DNA from: Streptomyces sp. NBC_01214 | Lineage (GTDB): Bacteria > Actinomycetota > Actinomycetes > Streptomycetales > Streptomycetaceae | Length of the DNA stretch: 64,000 nucleotides | Assembly: GCF_026340975.1 (NCBI RefSeq) | Contig: NZ_JAPEOS010000001.1 | Span: 2,575,001 to 2,639,000, forward strand | Direction of reading: 5' to 3' | Part shown: piece after piece, positions 46,763 to 57,270 of the stretch | Layout of the letters: every line of letters begins with the position of its first letter | How positions within the stretch are numbered: position 1 is the stretch's first letter | Translations under genes and position numbers: made by a program | Notes under the pieces: model-generated | Databases searched by the model: none | Told to the model about the DNA's origin: nothing | What the model saw: only the letters and a program-made list of their open reading frames with translations

Positions 46763-48226
46763 ATGAACGACCAGCACGACCACGGAGCACTTGGCGATGC
46801 CGAGTACGCGGAGTTCATGGAGCTCGCCGCGGAAGAGGGCTTCGACCTCGAAGAGGTCGAAGGCGCGATCGAGGAGGCCGGTCACGGCCCGCTCCCCGTC
46901 CTCGCCGTCGTCGGCCGCCCGAACGTCGGCAAGTCGACCCTGGTGAACCGGATCATCGGCCGCCGCGAGGCGGTCGTCGAGGACAAGCCCGGCGTCACCC
47001 GCGACCGCGTCACGTACGAGGCCGAATGGGCCGGCCGCCGCTTCAAGGTCGTCGACACCGGCGGCTGGGAGCAGGACGTCCTCGGCATCGACGCCTCCGT
47101 CGCCGCCCAGGCCGAGTACGCCATCGAGGCCGCCGACGCGGTCGTCTTCGTCGTCGACGCCAAGGTCGGCGCCACCGACACCGACGAGGCCGTCGTCCGG
47201 CTGCTGCGCAAGGCGGGCAAGCCCGTCGTGCTCTGCGCCAACAAGGTCGACGGCCAGAGCGGCGAGTCCGACGCGGCCTCCCTGTGGTCGCTCGGCCTCG
47301 GCATGCCGCACCCGGTCTCCTCGCTGCACGGCCGCGGCACCGGTGACATGCTCGACGCCGTCCTGGAGGCCCTGCCCGAGGCCCCCGAGCAGACCTTCGG
47401 CGGCGCCGCCCCCGGCGGCCCGCGCCGCATCGCGCTGATCGGTCGCCCGAACGTCGGCAAGTCCTCGCTGCTCAACAAGGTGGCGAAGGAGGACCGCGTC
47501 GTCGTCAACGAGCTGGCCGGCACCACCCGCGACCCGGTCGACGAGCTGATCGAACTCGGTGGCATCACCTGGAAGTTCGTCGACACCGCCGGTATCCGCA
47601 AGAAGGTCCACCTGCAGCAGGGTGCCGACTACTACGCCTCCCTGCGCACGGCCGCCGCCGTCGAGAAGGCGGAGGTCGCGGTGATCCTGATCGACACCAC
47701 CGAGACCATCAGCGTCCAGGACCAGCGCATCATCACGATGGCCGTCGAGGCGGGCCGCGCGATCGTGATCGCGTACAACAAGTGGGACGAGCTCGACGAG
47801 GAGCGCCGCTACTACCTCGAGCGCGAGATCGAGACCGAGATGCAGCAGGTCGCCTGGGCGCCCCGGGTGAACGTCTCGGCGCTCACCGGCCGCCACATGG
47901 AGAAGCTGGTCCCGGCGATCGAGACGGCGCTGGCGGGCTGGGAGACGCGCGTCCCCACCGGCCGGCTGAACGCCTTCCTCGGTGAGGTCGTCGCCGCCCA
48001 CCCGCACCCGATCCGCGGCGGCAAGCAGCCCCGCATCCTGTTCGGTACCCAGGCGGGCAGCAAGCCGCCGCGGTTCGTCCTCTTCGCCTCCGGCTTCCTG
48101 GAGCACGGCTACCGGCGCTTCATCGAGCGCCGCCTGCGCGAGGAGTTCGGCTTCGAAGGCACCCCGATCCACATCTCGGTGCGGGTGCGCGAGAAGCGCG
48201 GCGCCCAGTACAAGAAGAAGAAGTAG
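46763..48226 (+). CDS. der: Ribosome-assembly GTPase Der (EngA)
   Basis: A 487-residue double GTPase needed for 50S assembly. G1 motifs GRPNVGKST (about 51) and GRPNVGKSS (about 231) begin two G domains, with G3 DTGGW and DTAGI, and G4 NKVD and NKWD. The C-terminal KH-like domain (about 390-480) has [19 protein letters not shown] and a Lys-rich end. A 45-residue acidic N-terminal extension is typical of actinobacteria. ATG 46763 has GAGGA 9 bases upstream. Confidence 0.96.
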   Translation: MNDQHDHGALGDAEYAEFMELAAEEGFDLEEVEGAIEEAGHGPLPVLAVVGRPNVGKSTLVNRIIGRREAVVEDKPGVTRDRVTYEAEWAGRRFKVVDTGGWEQDVLGIDASVAAQAEYAIEAADAVVFVVDAKVGATDTDEAVVRLLRKAGKPVVLCANKVDGQSGESDAASLWSLGLGMPHPVSSLHGRGTGDMLDAVLEALPEAPEQTFGGAAPGGPRRIALIGRPNVGKSSLLNKVAKEDRVVVNELAGTTRDPVDELIELGGITWKFVDTAGIRKKVHLQQGADYYASLRTAAAVEKAEVAVILIDTTETISVQDQRIITMAVEAGRAIVIAYNKWDELDEERRYYLEREIETEMQQVAWAPRVNVSALTGRHMEKLVPAIETALAGWETRVPTGRLNAFLGEVVAAHPHPIRGGKQPRILFGTQAGSKPPRFVLFASGFLEHGYRRFIERRLREEFGFEGTPIHISVRVREKRGAQYKKKK

Positions 48227-48259
48227 GACCGGGCGGGGACTCCGGCGGACTCAGCGGGG

Positions 48260-48676
48260 TCAGTAGCCCCGGCGCGGAGCGGGCGGCAGGGCCGCCGGGA
48301 TGTGTGCCATCCCGGTATGGTGCTGCCGCCCGTCGGCGTATCCGGGGCTGCCCGCGTACGAGTACGCCGGCAGCGGCTGCGGGGTGTACGAGGGCTGCCA
48401 GCCGTCGACGCGCTGCCACGCGGAGCCGTTCCAACCGCTGCCGTACGAGGTGCCGCTCGTGTACGAGCCCCCGTAGGCGAAGGCCGTGAACCCGTGGTCC
48501 TCCTCGCCCGTACGGTCGCCCGGCAGCGCCCGGAAGGCGCGCAGGTACTCCGAATACAGCGTGTCGTAGATCGGGGTGTGCGAGACGGCCGGAGGGGTGT
48601 CCCGGTCCCGTGCGGGACGCATCGCGGGGACGGTGCTCGGATAGGACGGGGCGCGGGAGGAGTCGTATGCATGCAC
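48260..48676 (-). CDS. Hypothetical Tyr/Ser/Pro-rich protein
   Basis: A 138-residue protein with no recognised domain. The middle, IYDTLYSEYLRAFRALPGDR, looks like a helix. The rest is low in complexity and rich in Tyr, Ser, Gly and Pro (SYTSGTSYGSGWNGSAW). The GTG at 48676 is the longest start and has no Shine-Dalgarno; ATG 48622 is an alternative. Accepted as real on codon use, position between der and a terminator pair, and because it is not overlapped by a better candidate. Confidence 0.6.
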   Translation of the reverse strand: MHAYDSSRAPSYPSTVPAMRPARDRDTPPAVSHTPIYDTLYSEYLRAFRALPGDRTGEEDHGFTAFAYGGSYTSGTSYGSGWNGSAWQRVDGWQPSYTPQPLPAYSYAGSPGYADGRQHHTGMAHIPAALPPAPRRGY

Positions 48677-48737
48677 GTATCAGCCAACGAAACCGGCGCG
48701 TTGCGGATGCGGGGTGACAGGGGAGGAAACACAGATC

Positions 48738-48812
48738 GCCGGGGGTGTGCGGGACGGACCGCACACCCCCGGCGCACGCCGCCCGGCCCCCACGGCAGGG
48801 GGGCCGGGCGGC
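48738..48812. terminator. Two adjacent hairpins
   Basis: Stem 1 (48738-48773) has 15 bp, GCCGGGGGTGTGCGG, with loop GACGGA. Stem 2 (48778-48812) has 14 bp, GCCGCCCGGCCCCC, with loop ACGGCAG. They stand just beyond the stop of the leftward gene at 48832 and before the leftward gene at 48676. Tandem termination is likely. Confidence 0.7.
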
Positions 48813-48831
48813 CGTTCTCGTACCGGCGGGA

Positions 48832-49659
48832 TCAGGCGCCGGGCGTACCCGCCAGCGGCATCGCGGCGGCCACGAGCTTGCCCGCGGCGGCGGCCTTGTC
48901 CAGCGCGTCGCGCAGCAGGTCCTCACGGGGCTGCTGGCCGATCGAGCCGACCGGGGCGGCGTAGATGAGCACGCGCTGGGTCTTGTTGACGGCGGCCCGC
49001 CAGCCGTCGGTGACCGACAGCGCCTGGTGCGCCTGCCACCAGGCGACCTGGCCGGCGCCGTCGTTGCCCGGCTGCAGGACGGCGTGCAGCTGGCCCGCGG
49101 CGAGCAGGACCGACCAGCCGCCGAGGAGGGTGGGGACCTCGGAGGTGTCGGTGACCGGGATGAACCCCTGCTCGATCAGGAGCGGCAGGAAGTCGTCGCC
49201 GGGGCCGTCGCTGCCGGGGCGGGCGATCGGCGCGGTCGGCTCGACGACCAGGGCGGGGTGCAGCTCCCCGGCGATGAGGATCAGGCCACTGGTGATGCCG
49301 AGGACGGCCTGGCCGCCGGGCACGTTCTGCGGGGCGGCGCCGGGGCCGCCGGCGGAGGCCGGGCTGTCGCCGGTGATGCTGCGGACGGCGCCCTGGAGCT
49401 GCTCCTCGGAGACCGAGACCACCTGCGAGGGGATGCAGGTGGCGTGGGCGAAGGCGAGGACGGCGGTCTCCTCGCCGACGAACAGCACCGTGCTGGTGCG
49501 GTCGTTCTCGGGGTCGCCGGGGGTGCGGCAGGAGGTGCAGTCGTAACTGCGCGGCGCGTCTTCGCCGACGAGCAGCCTGTCGGCTTCTTCGTCACCGATC
49601 TCGGCACGTACCTCATCACTGACGTCGAGCATGCGCGGCACGGGGTGGCTCCTCGGCAT
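48832..49659 (-). CDS. Conserved hypothetical protein with an N-terminal CxxC
   Basis: A 275-residue soluble protein, function unknown. The N-terminus has MLDVSDEVRAEIGDEEADRL, then YDCTSCRTPGD, which with FAHATCIPS could form a metal or redox site. A Gly/Ala linker near residue 105 joins this to a second domain with QAVLGITSGLILIAGELHPALV and WWQAHQALSVTDGWRAAV, which may be a beta-rich fold. ATG 49659 begins the likely protein; longer frames lack support. Confidence 0.7.
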   Translation of the reverse strand: MPRSHPVPRMLDVSDEVRAEIGDEEADRLLVGEDAPRSYDCTSCRTPGDPENDRTSTVLFVGEETAVLAFAHATCIPSQVVSVSEEQLQGAVRSITGDSPASAGGPGAAPQNVPGGQAVLGITSGLILIAGELHPALVVEPTAPIARPGSDGPGDDFLPLLIEQGFIPVTDTSEVPTLLGGWSVLLAAGQLHAVLQPGNDGAGQVAWWQAHQALSVTDGWRAAVNKTQRVLIYAAPVGSIGQQPREDLLRDALDKAAAAGKLVAAAMPLAGTPGA

Positions 49660-49928
49660 AGGTGCGGGTCCGGGAGGCTCCCGGCTCGCCGGGCTCAACG
49701 GCCGAGCGGCGGCCGGGGTCACGCCATTTGAGGGAACGGATTCGAACCTGGCCCCCGGAAGGGTGAACCGTCCGACCTTTGCTTCGCTTTCATTTCAACT
49801 GTTCTTTGGTTGTGCTCAGTTGGTGCCCAGGTGTGGCCGTTTGGGGCGGTGGTGGCGGTCGGCCGACCGGGTGGGGTGCGGTGACCTGCCGCGCGGCGGG
49901 CCGAAGGGGGCCGCGGGCGGCTGCATAG

Positions 49929-50672
<744 letters not shown>

Positions 50673-50769
50673 CCGGGGCGTCCGGGCCGCCCGCGCGTTG
50701 CGCGATGCCCTGAGGGCGCTGACCCTGGAAACGACGAGCCGAACGGCTCGGACACCGGTGGTGAGCCAG

Positions 50770-51318
50770 ATGGTCCTGAGCAGACGCCCCCGCGCCCACC
50801 CGCGCGCACCCGCACCCGCACGTGCCGCGGCGTGCACGGCGGCCGCGGTCCTGCTGGCCCTACCGGCGGCCGTGGGATGGTCCTCGCCCGCAGGGGCGGC
50901 GGGGGTCCCGGGCCCACCGTTCGCCGCGGTCCTGCTCCTGCCGGCCGTTGACGGGCCCGCGGACCCCGAGGCGGCCAAGGCGCAGATCGAGAAGAACTGG
51001 ACCGCGTTCTTCGACCCGAAGACCCCGACCGACGAGAAGGCCGAGCTGCTACAGCACGGCGACCTGCTCAAGGTGCTGCTGGACGGCTTCTCGGCCGGTG
51101 CCGAAGCGGCCAAGACCTCCGTCAAGGTCACCGACGTCACCTTCACCTCGCCCACCGGGGCCGAGGTGACCTACGACCTGAAGGTCGGCGACGAGACGGT
51201 CCTGCCCGACAGCAAGGGGACCGTGGTGTTCGAGGACGGGGTCTGGAAGGTCTCCCTGAAGACCCTCTGCGCGCTCGTCGAGCTCAGCGGCGCCGAGGCG
51301 CCGCCGCTGCTCTGCTGA
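50770..51318 (+). CDS. Secreted protein, MTB12-like domain
   Basis: A 182-residue exported protein. The Arg-rich n-region and ACTAAAVLLALPAAVGWSSPAGA form the signal. The mature part, NWTAFFDPKTPTDEKAELLQHG then VKVTDVTFTSPTGAEVTYDL and GVWKVSLKTLCALVEL, resembles the C-terminal domain of mycobacterial low-molecular-weight antigen MTB12. Two Cys near the C-terminus could pair. ATG 50770 is preferred; GTG 50761 is close by and neither has a clear Shine-Dalgarno. It lies 97 bases after the rpf gene. Confidence 0.72.
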   Translation: MVLSRRPRAHPRAPAPARAAACTAAAVLLALPAAVGWSSPAGAAGVPGPPFAAVLLLPAVDGPADPEAAKAQIEKNWTAFFDPKTPTDEKAELLQHGDLLKVLLDGFSAGAEAAKTSVKVTDVTFTSPTGAEVTYDLKVGDETVLPDSKGTVVFEDGVWKVSLKTLCALVELSGAEAPPLLC

Positions 51319-51356
51319 GGTCCGGCCCGGTCGCGGAGCGCTGGCAGACTCTGGGG

Positions 51357-52337
51357 ATGCTCGATACCTCCGCACGACTGCTGCGCCTGCTGTCCCTGCT
51401 GCAGGCCCACCGCGAATGGACCGGGGCCGATCTCGCGGACCGCCTCGGGGTCACCGCGCGGACGGTCCGGCGCGACGTGGACCGGTTGCGGGAGCTCGGG
51501 TATCCGGTGAACGCCACTCCCGGGACCGGCGGCGGCTACCAGTTGGGCGCGGGGGCCGAGCTGCCGCCGCTGCTGTTGGACGACGAGGAGGCCGTGGCCG
51601 TCGCCGTGGGCCTGCGGACCGCCGCCGGGAACGGGGTCGAGGGCATCGGGGAGGCCTCCGTACGCGCCCTCGCGAAGCTGGAGCAGGTGCTGCCGTCTCG
51701 GCTGCGCCGCAGGGTGTCCGCGCTCAACGAGTTCACCGTGCCCATGATGCGCGGCGCCCAGCGGTCCACCGTGGACCCCTCGGTGCTGACCGAGCTGGCC
51801 TCGGTCTGCCGGGACGGCGAGCGGCTGCGCTTCGGGTACCGCGACCACGAGGGGAACGTCAGCCGCCGCACCGTCGAACCGCACCGGCTGGTGTGCACCG
51901 AGCGGCGCTGGTACCTGGTCGCCTGGGACCTGGACCGGGAGGCGTGGCGGACCTTCCGCGCGGACCGGATCGAGCCCAGGCCTCCGCACGGACCGCGGTT
52001 CACCCCGCGGCCGGCACCCGCCGAGGACCTCGCCGCGTACGTCTCCGAGGGCGTGTCGCAGCGGGTGTACGCGGCCCGCGCGGTGGTGCGGCTGAAGGTT
52101 TCGGCGCAGGACGCGGCACGGATCGTCGGGCCGAGCGACGGGGTCCTGGAACCGGTCGACGGGCAGAGCTGTCTGCTGCGCACCGGGGCGGTGAACCTGG
52201 ACGTTCTGGTGATTCACGTGATGCTGCTCGGTTGTGAGTTCGAAGTGGTCGAGCCGCCGGAGCTGACGGATCGGATCAGGGCCGCGCGGGATCTCTTGGG
52301 TAGGGCCGTGGAGGCCGGAGAAGTGAAGGGAATGTAG
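51357..52337 (+). CDS. WYL-domain transcriptional regulator
   Basis: A 326-residue regulator. An N-terminal winged helix (1-60; TGADLADRLGVTARTVRRDVDRL) precedes a WYL sensor domain (about 130-225; RRTVEPHRLVCTERRWYLVAWD) and a WCX C-terminal extension (about 240-315). WYL domains bind nucleotides or nucleic acids and often control stress or defence genes. Its target is unknown; the nearest candidates are its neighbours. ATG 51357 lies 38 bases after the secreted protein stop. Confidence 0.88.
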   Translation: MLDTSARLLRLLSLLQAHREWTGADLADRLGVTARTVRRDVDRLRELGYPVNATPGTGGGYQLGAGAELPPLLLDDEEAVAVAVGLRTAAGNGVEGIGEASVRALAKLEQVLPSRLRRRVSALNEFTVPMMRGAQRSTVDPSVLTELASVCRDGERLRFGYRDHEGNVSRRTVEPHRLVCTERRWYLVAWDLDREAWRTFRADRIEPRPPHGPRFTPRPAPAEDLAAYVSEGVSQRVYAARAVVRLKVSAQDAARIVGPSDGVLEPVDGQSCLLRTGAVNLDVLVIHVMLLGCEFEVVEPPELTDRIRAARDLLGRAVEAGEVKGM

Positions 52338-52540
52338 GGGAGCTGAGGGGGATTCAACTGGTCTGGTCCAAGCGGATCATGGCAATCCCGGACAGGAATT
52401 CGGCCGTGTTCCGCGCAAATTCCAAACCGTCTGAACCCCGGGCGTGTCGCGGACCGGTAAACAATTTGCGGCTGTTGATATTCTGTGACACAAGCGTGAC
52501 CCGGGACGGACGAACGTCCGGGCGTGGCGCTGACGAACGG

Positions 52541-52578
52541 CGAAGGCGGGCCGGGTCCGAGGACCCGGCCCGCCTTCG
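52541..52578. terminator. Terminator of the PAP2 gene
   Basis: An 18-bp perfect stem (CGAAGGCGGGCCGGGTCC with its complement) and a two-base loop. It lies 47 bases past the PAP2 stop and may also serve the WYL gene from the other side. The 200 bases on its left hold no recognised feature. Confidence 0.8.
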
Positions 52579-52624
52579 TGCGTCGCGGGGAGAGGTGGTG
52601 CGTACCGCCCCCGCGGCGGGACGG

Positions 52625-53704
52625 TCAGCCGCCCGCGACCGGACGGGCCGCGGCCCCCCGGGCTGCGGCCCGTTCGGTGTGCGCCGGGCGGCGGCTGCCG
52701 TTCGGCGTGACCGGGGTCCGCTCGGAGCGGATCACGTGCGGGCGGCCGGCCGGGTGCACGGCGGGCCGGGCGGTGGGGGAGTGCGCCGTGGCGGTGGTCG
52801 CCGCGGCCGCGGTGGTCGTGACGGGCTGCGGAACCGGCTCCTCGGCGGTGGCGGCCTCGGCGGGGCTCCGCAACTGCCACTTGCCGCCCGCCGAGAGCAG
52901 CGGGGTGAGCACGGAGACGACCGGCGCGGGCATCCGTCCGGTCTCGGCGCGGCGGCGCAGCAGCTCGCGCACGTCGAAGACGTAGGCCTCGGTCCGGGCG
53001 ATGAGCGGCTCGAACCAGGGGAGGGCCAGCAGGATCAGCAGGCCCGCGGACCATCCGAGCAGGACGTCGCTGACCCAGTGAGTGCCGAGGTACACGGTGG
53101 TGGCGCCGACGCTCAGCGAGACGACCGCGGACACCACGGACAACACCCGACGGGTGACCCCGGTGGAGGCCAGGTACGCCAGGATCCCCCAGGTCACCAC
53201 GGCGTTGGCGGTGTGACCGGAAGGGAATATATCGCCCCCGGCGAAGAGTTCGGCGGATCCGATCTCCGTGGCGTAGTGCGGACCGAGCCGGCCGAGGCCG
53301 AGCTTGACGGACCCGACGGTGATGTTGAGCAGCAGCAGTGCCACGCCGAGGGTGATCAGCGGGCGGAGGGTGTGCTGCCGCCAGGAGCGCCAGCCGAGCC
53401 AGGCGGCGACCATGACCGCGGTGGGTCCGCGCTGGCCCAGGACGACCAGGTAGTCGAGGAAGGCGTGCAGCTGCGGCCACTGCTCGTAGGGCCGGAAGAA
53501 CATGATCTGCCAGTCCAGGCGGACCAGCCAGGAAGTGGTCAGTACCGCGACCACGATTGCGAGATAGAAGGCGAGGGTCGATCCCAGGAGTACGACGCGG
53601 TGCCGGCTCATCTGCGGGGTTTGCAGATGAGCCGGTCGCTCTGGTTCCCGGTCCAGCCGGGCGAACACCCGCTCCAGACGGGTCAGGATTTGGTCGGTAC
53701 GCAC
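52625..53704 (-). CDS. PAP2-superfamily membrane protein with altered catalytic motifs
   Basis: A 359-residue protein with five to six membrane helices (about 36-240) and a Thr/Ala/Pro-rich cytoplasmic tail. Motif 2 FPSGHTANAVV (160-170) is intact. In motif 1 (normally KX6RP) the sequence is KLGLGRLGP (134-142), with Gly141 where Arg is expected. In motif 3 (SRX5HX3D) it is TTVYLGTHWVSD, keeping His209 and Asp213 but with Thr203 in the Arg position. A lipid-phosphate phosphatase or acyl/glycan transferase is possible. The start is GTG 53704. Confidence 0.82.
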   Translation of the reverse strand: MRTDQILTRLERVFARLDREPERPAHLQTPQMSRHRVVLLGSTLAFYLAIVVAVLTTSWLVRLDWQIMFFRPYEQWPQLHAFLDYLVVLGQRGPTAVMVAAWLGWRSWRQHTLRPLITLGVALLLLNITVGSVKLGLGRLGPHYATEIGSAELFAGGDIFPSGHTANAVVTWGILAYLASTGVTRRVLSVVSAVVSLSVGATTVYLGTHWVSDVLLGWSAGLLILLALPWFEPLIARTEAYVFDVRELLRRRAETGRMPAPVVSVLTPLLSAGGKWQLRSPAEAATAEEPVPQPVTTTAAAATTATAHSPTARPAVHPAGRPHVIRSERTPVTPNGSRRPAHTERAAARGAAARPVAGG

Positions 53705-53946
53705 TCAATCGACGTTACCGCCCGCCGCTGGTCGGCCCGGGCGAATCGCGGGGTTTGTGATGACCATGTGATGTGGAGTTGGTCTCACGCGAGACTTAAT
53801 TCCCGCTATTTCGACAGCGGTTGGCCGCCTCTTGATCCACTACCTCGGTGAATTGTTACGGTCACTTATCCGGACTTTATTGCCGTGTGGGCCATTTCTT
53901 TTGCTGAAAGATGGACCGGAATGACCCATTCCGTGATGTGGGGGTC

Positions 53947-55062
53947 CTATGGAGGACCCGAGCCGTTCAGCCAGAACGCCCCGTAGACCGCCGAGGCCAG
54001 CGCCAGCGCGCCCACCGCCGCGGCCGCCCGCCCGGTCCGCCACCGCGCCAGCGCCACCGCCGGCGGCAGCATCAACGGGAAGGCCGGCAGCAACAGCCGC
54101 GGCTTGGAGCCGAAGTACCCGGACGCGCACAGCGCCAGCGCCACGACGATCCCGCAGTACACGAGCAGCGGCACCGGCTGCCGCTGCCGGACGCACTTCC
54201 CGTACAGCCAGAGCACCAGCACGACCCCCGCGATCAGACCCACCCCGGCGAGGAACGCGGACGAGGCCAGCTTCGCCCCGATGAACCTCGCGAACGCCCA
54301 GCCGCCGTCGAAGCCGTTGCCCCAGCCGCCCTGCACGTCCAGGTAGCCCAGCAGGCCGCCCCCGGTGCGGGCGCCGACCCACAGCACGTACGCCGCCGCG
54401 CCCGCCGGAGCCAGCACCGCCCCCGCGACCGTCCGCCAGGACCGCTCCCCGCGCCGCCAGGCCATCGCGGCGGCCACCCACACCGCCGCGACCACCGCCG
54501 CCCCGACCGGGCGGGTCAGTCCGGCGCCGGCCGCGAGCAGCCCCGCCGTCAGCCACCGTCCGCGCAGGGCCCCGTAGAGCGCCCAGGCGGCCAGGGCCGT
54601 GAACAGCGACTCGCTGTACGCCATGGACTGCACGATCCCGACCGGCAGCGCCGCCCAGACCGCGACCGCGAACACCCCGGCCCGGCGGCCGTGGACCAGA
54701 TCGGCCACCGCGAAGATCCCCCAGGCCGCGGCGAGCCCCGCGACCACCGACACCACCAGACCCGAAGAGCCGTACGAGAGCCCGGTCGCGGCGGACACCA
54801 GCCGTTCCAGCCACGGCAGCAGCGGGAAGAACGCCAGGTTCGAGTGGACGTCCCCGTTCGGGAGGAGCACCTCGTACCCGTACCCCTCCGCGGCGATGCG
54901 GGCGTACCAGAGCGAGTCCCAGCGGGCCGACAGCAGCGTGTGCGGGCTGCTGCCGACCGCCGCGCCCCACACCGCGAGCACGGTCAGCCCCAGCAGCCGC
55001 ACCGCCGCGAAGGCGGCCAGCGCGGGCGCGGCCCGGCGAAATCCAAGATCTTCCACAGGCAT
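53947..55062 (-). CDS. Membrane mannosyltransferase, PIG-V-like GT-C family
   Basis: A 371-residue polytopic membrane protein with about ten helices. The first loop has SARWDSLWYARIAAEGYG, the WDxxWY motif of GT-C mannosyltransferases of the PIG-V type; FFPLLPWLERLV and QSMAYSESLFTALAAW follow as in that family. It probably adds mannose from a polyprenyl donor to a lipid or protein outside the membrane. ATG 55062 is chosen because the conserved sequence starts right after it. A small hairpin (GGGTCCT/AGGACCC, 53942-53959) spans its stop. Confidence 0.82.
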   Translation of the reverse strand: MPVEDLGFRRAAPALAAFAAVRLLGLTVLAVWGAAVGSSPHTLLSARWDSLWYARIAAEGYGYEVLLPNGDVHSNLAFFPLLPWLERLVSAATGLSYGSSGLVVSVVAGLAAAWGIFAVADLVHGRRAGVFAVAVWAALPVGIVQSMAYSESLFTALAAWALYGALRGRWLTAGLLAAGAGLTRPVGAAVVAAVWVAAAMAWRRGERSWRTVAGAVLAPAGAAAYVLWVGARTGGGLLGYLDVQGGWGNGFDGGWAFARFIGAKLASSAFLAGVGLIAGVVLVLWLYGKCVRQRQPVPLLVYCGIVVALALCASGYFGSKPRLLLPAFPLMLPPAVALARWRTGRAAAAVGALALASAVYGAFWLNGSGPP

Positions 55063-55378
55063 GATTATCGGTGGCGGCGGCCGTACGCCCCTCGAGGGCC
55101 GGAGCCGGGGCGGGAAGCACGGTGGCGGAGAAACCACGGGCCGTGAGCGCGCGTGTACACGGGGGAAGGATGACGGCGAGGGGAGTGGCATACGCCACAC
55201 GGGGGCCGTCGCCGGGATGAGAGCTTGACCACGTGTGGGCCAGACGAACTCGCGTACGCTGACCGTTCACTCGCGTGTCGATGCCGGACCCCGTTGGACG
55301 CCGCACAGCGCACCACCCCCCGTGGCTCCACAAGACGCTGGTCCGCCGAGCCCGAGGGATCACCTGGGAGGTACATGC
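55063..55378. other. Divergent intergenic region
   Basis: 316 bases between the mannosyltransferase and MFS starts. It should hold two promoters; TTGACC (55225-55230) is a possible -35 but no correctly spaced -10 was seen. No gene was recognised. Confidence 0.5.
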
Positions 55379-57022
55379 ATGTCGGGGACGAACGCGGCCG
55401 GGGTCCGGACCCCTTCCCCCTGGCAGCGGCTGAGCGCCGCTTCCGGTGGGACCAACCGCTGGGTCGTCCTGGCGGTGCTCTGCGTCAGCCTGGTCCTCGT
55501 CGCGCTCGACGCGACGATCCTGCACGTCGCCGTCCCCTCCGTCACCGAGGACCTGCGCCCCGGCTCGATCGAGCTCCTGTGGATCGTCGACGCGTACCCC
55601 CTGGTCTGCGCCTCGCTGCTGATCCTCTTCGGCACCCTCGGTGACCGGGTGGGCCGCCGCCGCATCCTGCTCCTCGGCTACGGACTCTTCGGCGTGGCCT
55701 CCGCGATAGCGGCCCTCGCCGACAACGCCCAGGTCCTCATCGCCGCGCGCGCCCTGCTCGGCATCGGCGGCGCGATGATCATGCCCGCCACCCTGTCGAT
55801 CCTGCGGCAGGTCTTCCCCGACCGGCGCGAGCGGGCGCTCGCCATCGGCATCTGGACCGCCGTCGCCGCCATCGGCGCGGCCAGCGGCCCGGTGCTCGGC
55901 GGCTTCCTCGTCCAGCACTTCTGGTGGGGCTCGGTCTTCCTCATCAACATCCCGCTGATGGCACTGATCCTGCCGCTCGGCCGCTGGCTGCTGCCGGAGT
56001 CCCGCGGCTCCGCCGACGGGCCGTGGGACGTGCTCGGCGCACTGATGGCCGCCGCAGGTGTACTGGGCACGGTGCTCGGGATCAAGCGGCTGGGCGCCGA
56101 ACGACGGCTCCTCGACGCCGAGGCGCTGCTCCCGCTGCTGATCGGCGTGGTGCTGCTCGTCTTCTTCGTGCGGCGGCAGAAGCGGCGCGAGCACCCGCTG
56201 ATCGACATGCGGATGTTCTCGCGCGCCGCCTTCTCCACATCGGTCGCCTGCATCGTCCTCGCCATGCTGGCCCTGGTCGGCCTCGAGCTGATCGCCGTCC
56301 AGTACCTCCAGCTGGTGCTGCACCTCAGCCCGCTGGAGACCGGCCTACGACTGCTGCCGCTGACCTTCGCCGCCATGGCCGCGGGAGCCACCGGCTCGTA
56401 CACCCTGGGCCGGGTCGGGCCCCGCTTGATGGTGTCGCTGGGCTTCGTCCTGACCGCCTGTGCCGTGCTGCTGCTGACCTTCATGGGCCAGCAGGACCGG
56501 CCGCTGCTGTTGAACATCGGCTTCATCCTGCTCGGCTTCGGGCTGCAGACCACGCTGTTCGCCGCGTACGAGTCGATGCTGAGCGAGGCCCCGGCGGCCA
56601 CCGCGGGCGGCGCGGCCTCGATCGGCGAGACCTCGTACCAGCTGGGCGCGGGCATGGGCATCGCGCTGCTGGGCAGCGTGATGAACGCGGCGTACCGGCC
56701 GGGGCTCATGGACGTGCCGGGGGTGTCGGCGGCGGATTCGGCGGGCGCGGCGAACTCTCTGGGCGAGGCCTACCAGATCGCCGCGCACCTCGGGGGGCCG
56801 GCGGGGGCGTCGCTGCACGCGGCGGCGCGGCAGGCGTTCGTGCACGGACTGCACGTGACGTTGCTGGTGAGCGCGGTGCTGCTGTTCGCGGGTGCGGTGA
56901 TGGCGTTGAAGCTGCCGCGGGCGATGGAGTGCGGGGCGGCGGAGGAAGGGGCGGCGGAGGTGCGGTTGCCCGCGCAGGCGAAGGGGGACGTGCGGCCGAC
57001 CCCGGTCGAGCAGGCGGGCTGA
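55379..57022 (+). CDS. MFS drug exporter, DHA2 (14-helix) family
   Basis: A 547-residue exporter with about 14 membrane helices. Motif C-type LDATILHVAVPSV in helix 1 and the helix 2-3 loop GDRVGRRRILLLGY are DHA2 hallmarks; GASGPVLGGFLVQHFWW is near helix 5. Such pumps expel antibiotics, dyes or own metabolites by proton antiport. ATG 55379 has GGGAGG 7 bases upstream; an overlapping ATG at 55375 is out of frame. No TetR-type regulator adjoins it. The 3' end is rich in Ala/Glu and cytoplasmic. Confidence 0.9.
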   Translation: MSGTNAAGVRTPSPWQRLSAASGGTNRWVVLAVLCVSLVLVALDATILHVAVPSVTEDLRPGSIELLWIVDAYPLVCASLLILFGTLGDRVGRRRILLLGYGLFGVASAIAALADNAQVLIAARALLGIGGAMIMPATLSILRQVFPDRRERALAIGIWTAVAAIGAASGPVLGGFLVQHFWWGSVFLINIPLMALILPLGRWLLPESRGSADGPWDVLGALMAAAGVLGTVLGIKRLGAERRLLDAEALLPLLIGVVLLVFFVRRQKRREHPLIDMRMFSRAAFSTSVACIVLAMLALVGLELIAVQYLQLVLHLSPLETGLRLLPLTFAAMAAGATGSYTLGRVGPRLMVSLGFVLTACAVLLLTFMGQQDRPLLLNIGFILLGFGLQTTLFAAYESMLSEAPAATAGGAASIGETSYQLGAGMGIALLGSVMNAAYRPGLMDVPGVSAADSAGAANSLGEAYQIAAHLGGPAGASLHAAARQAFVHGLHVTLLVSAVLLFAGAVMALKLPRAMECGAAEEGAAEVRLPAQAKGDVRPTPVEQAG

Positions 57023-57064
57023 CGCCGTCCGGTGCCGCTGTCCGGTGCCGCCGGGTGCGGCGCC

Positions 57065-57117
57065 GTTGCCGGGGGCGCTGCCCCCGGACCCCCGCGCCTC
57101 AAACGCCGGCGGGGCTG
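57065..57117 (+). repeat. 53-bp dispersed repeat, copy 2
   Basis: Identical over 53 bases to 11046-11098, again just downstream of a rightward gene. Two further partial copies of its end, GCGCCGGCGGGGCTGAACAG and a shorter CCGGCGGGGCTG, follow to about 57170, which points to local slippage or nested insertion. Confidence 0.85.
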
Positions 57118-57270
57118 AACAGAGCGCCTCAAGCGCCGGCGGGGCTGAACAGAGCGCGTCCCGGCGGGGCTGCAATGGTGGGGGCTGGATTTGCCCGGCG
57201 CGGGCGAATAGCTTCGGGCGAGCGCAAAACTTGCGCTGCTAGGTTCTGTCTCAGGCCGCCGGGAGGCCCA

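Noticed and set aside
53840..56323. An 827-codon leftward frame covering the mannosyltransferase and MFS genes
   Set aside because: Antisense or wrong-phase shadow of high GC; real genes with membrane signatures occupy the other frames.
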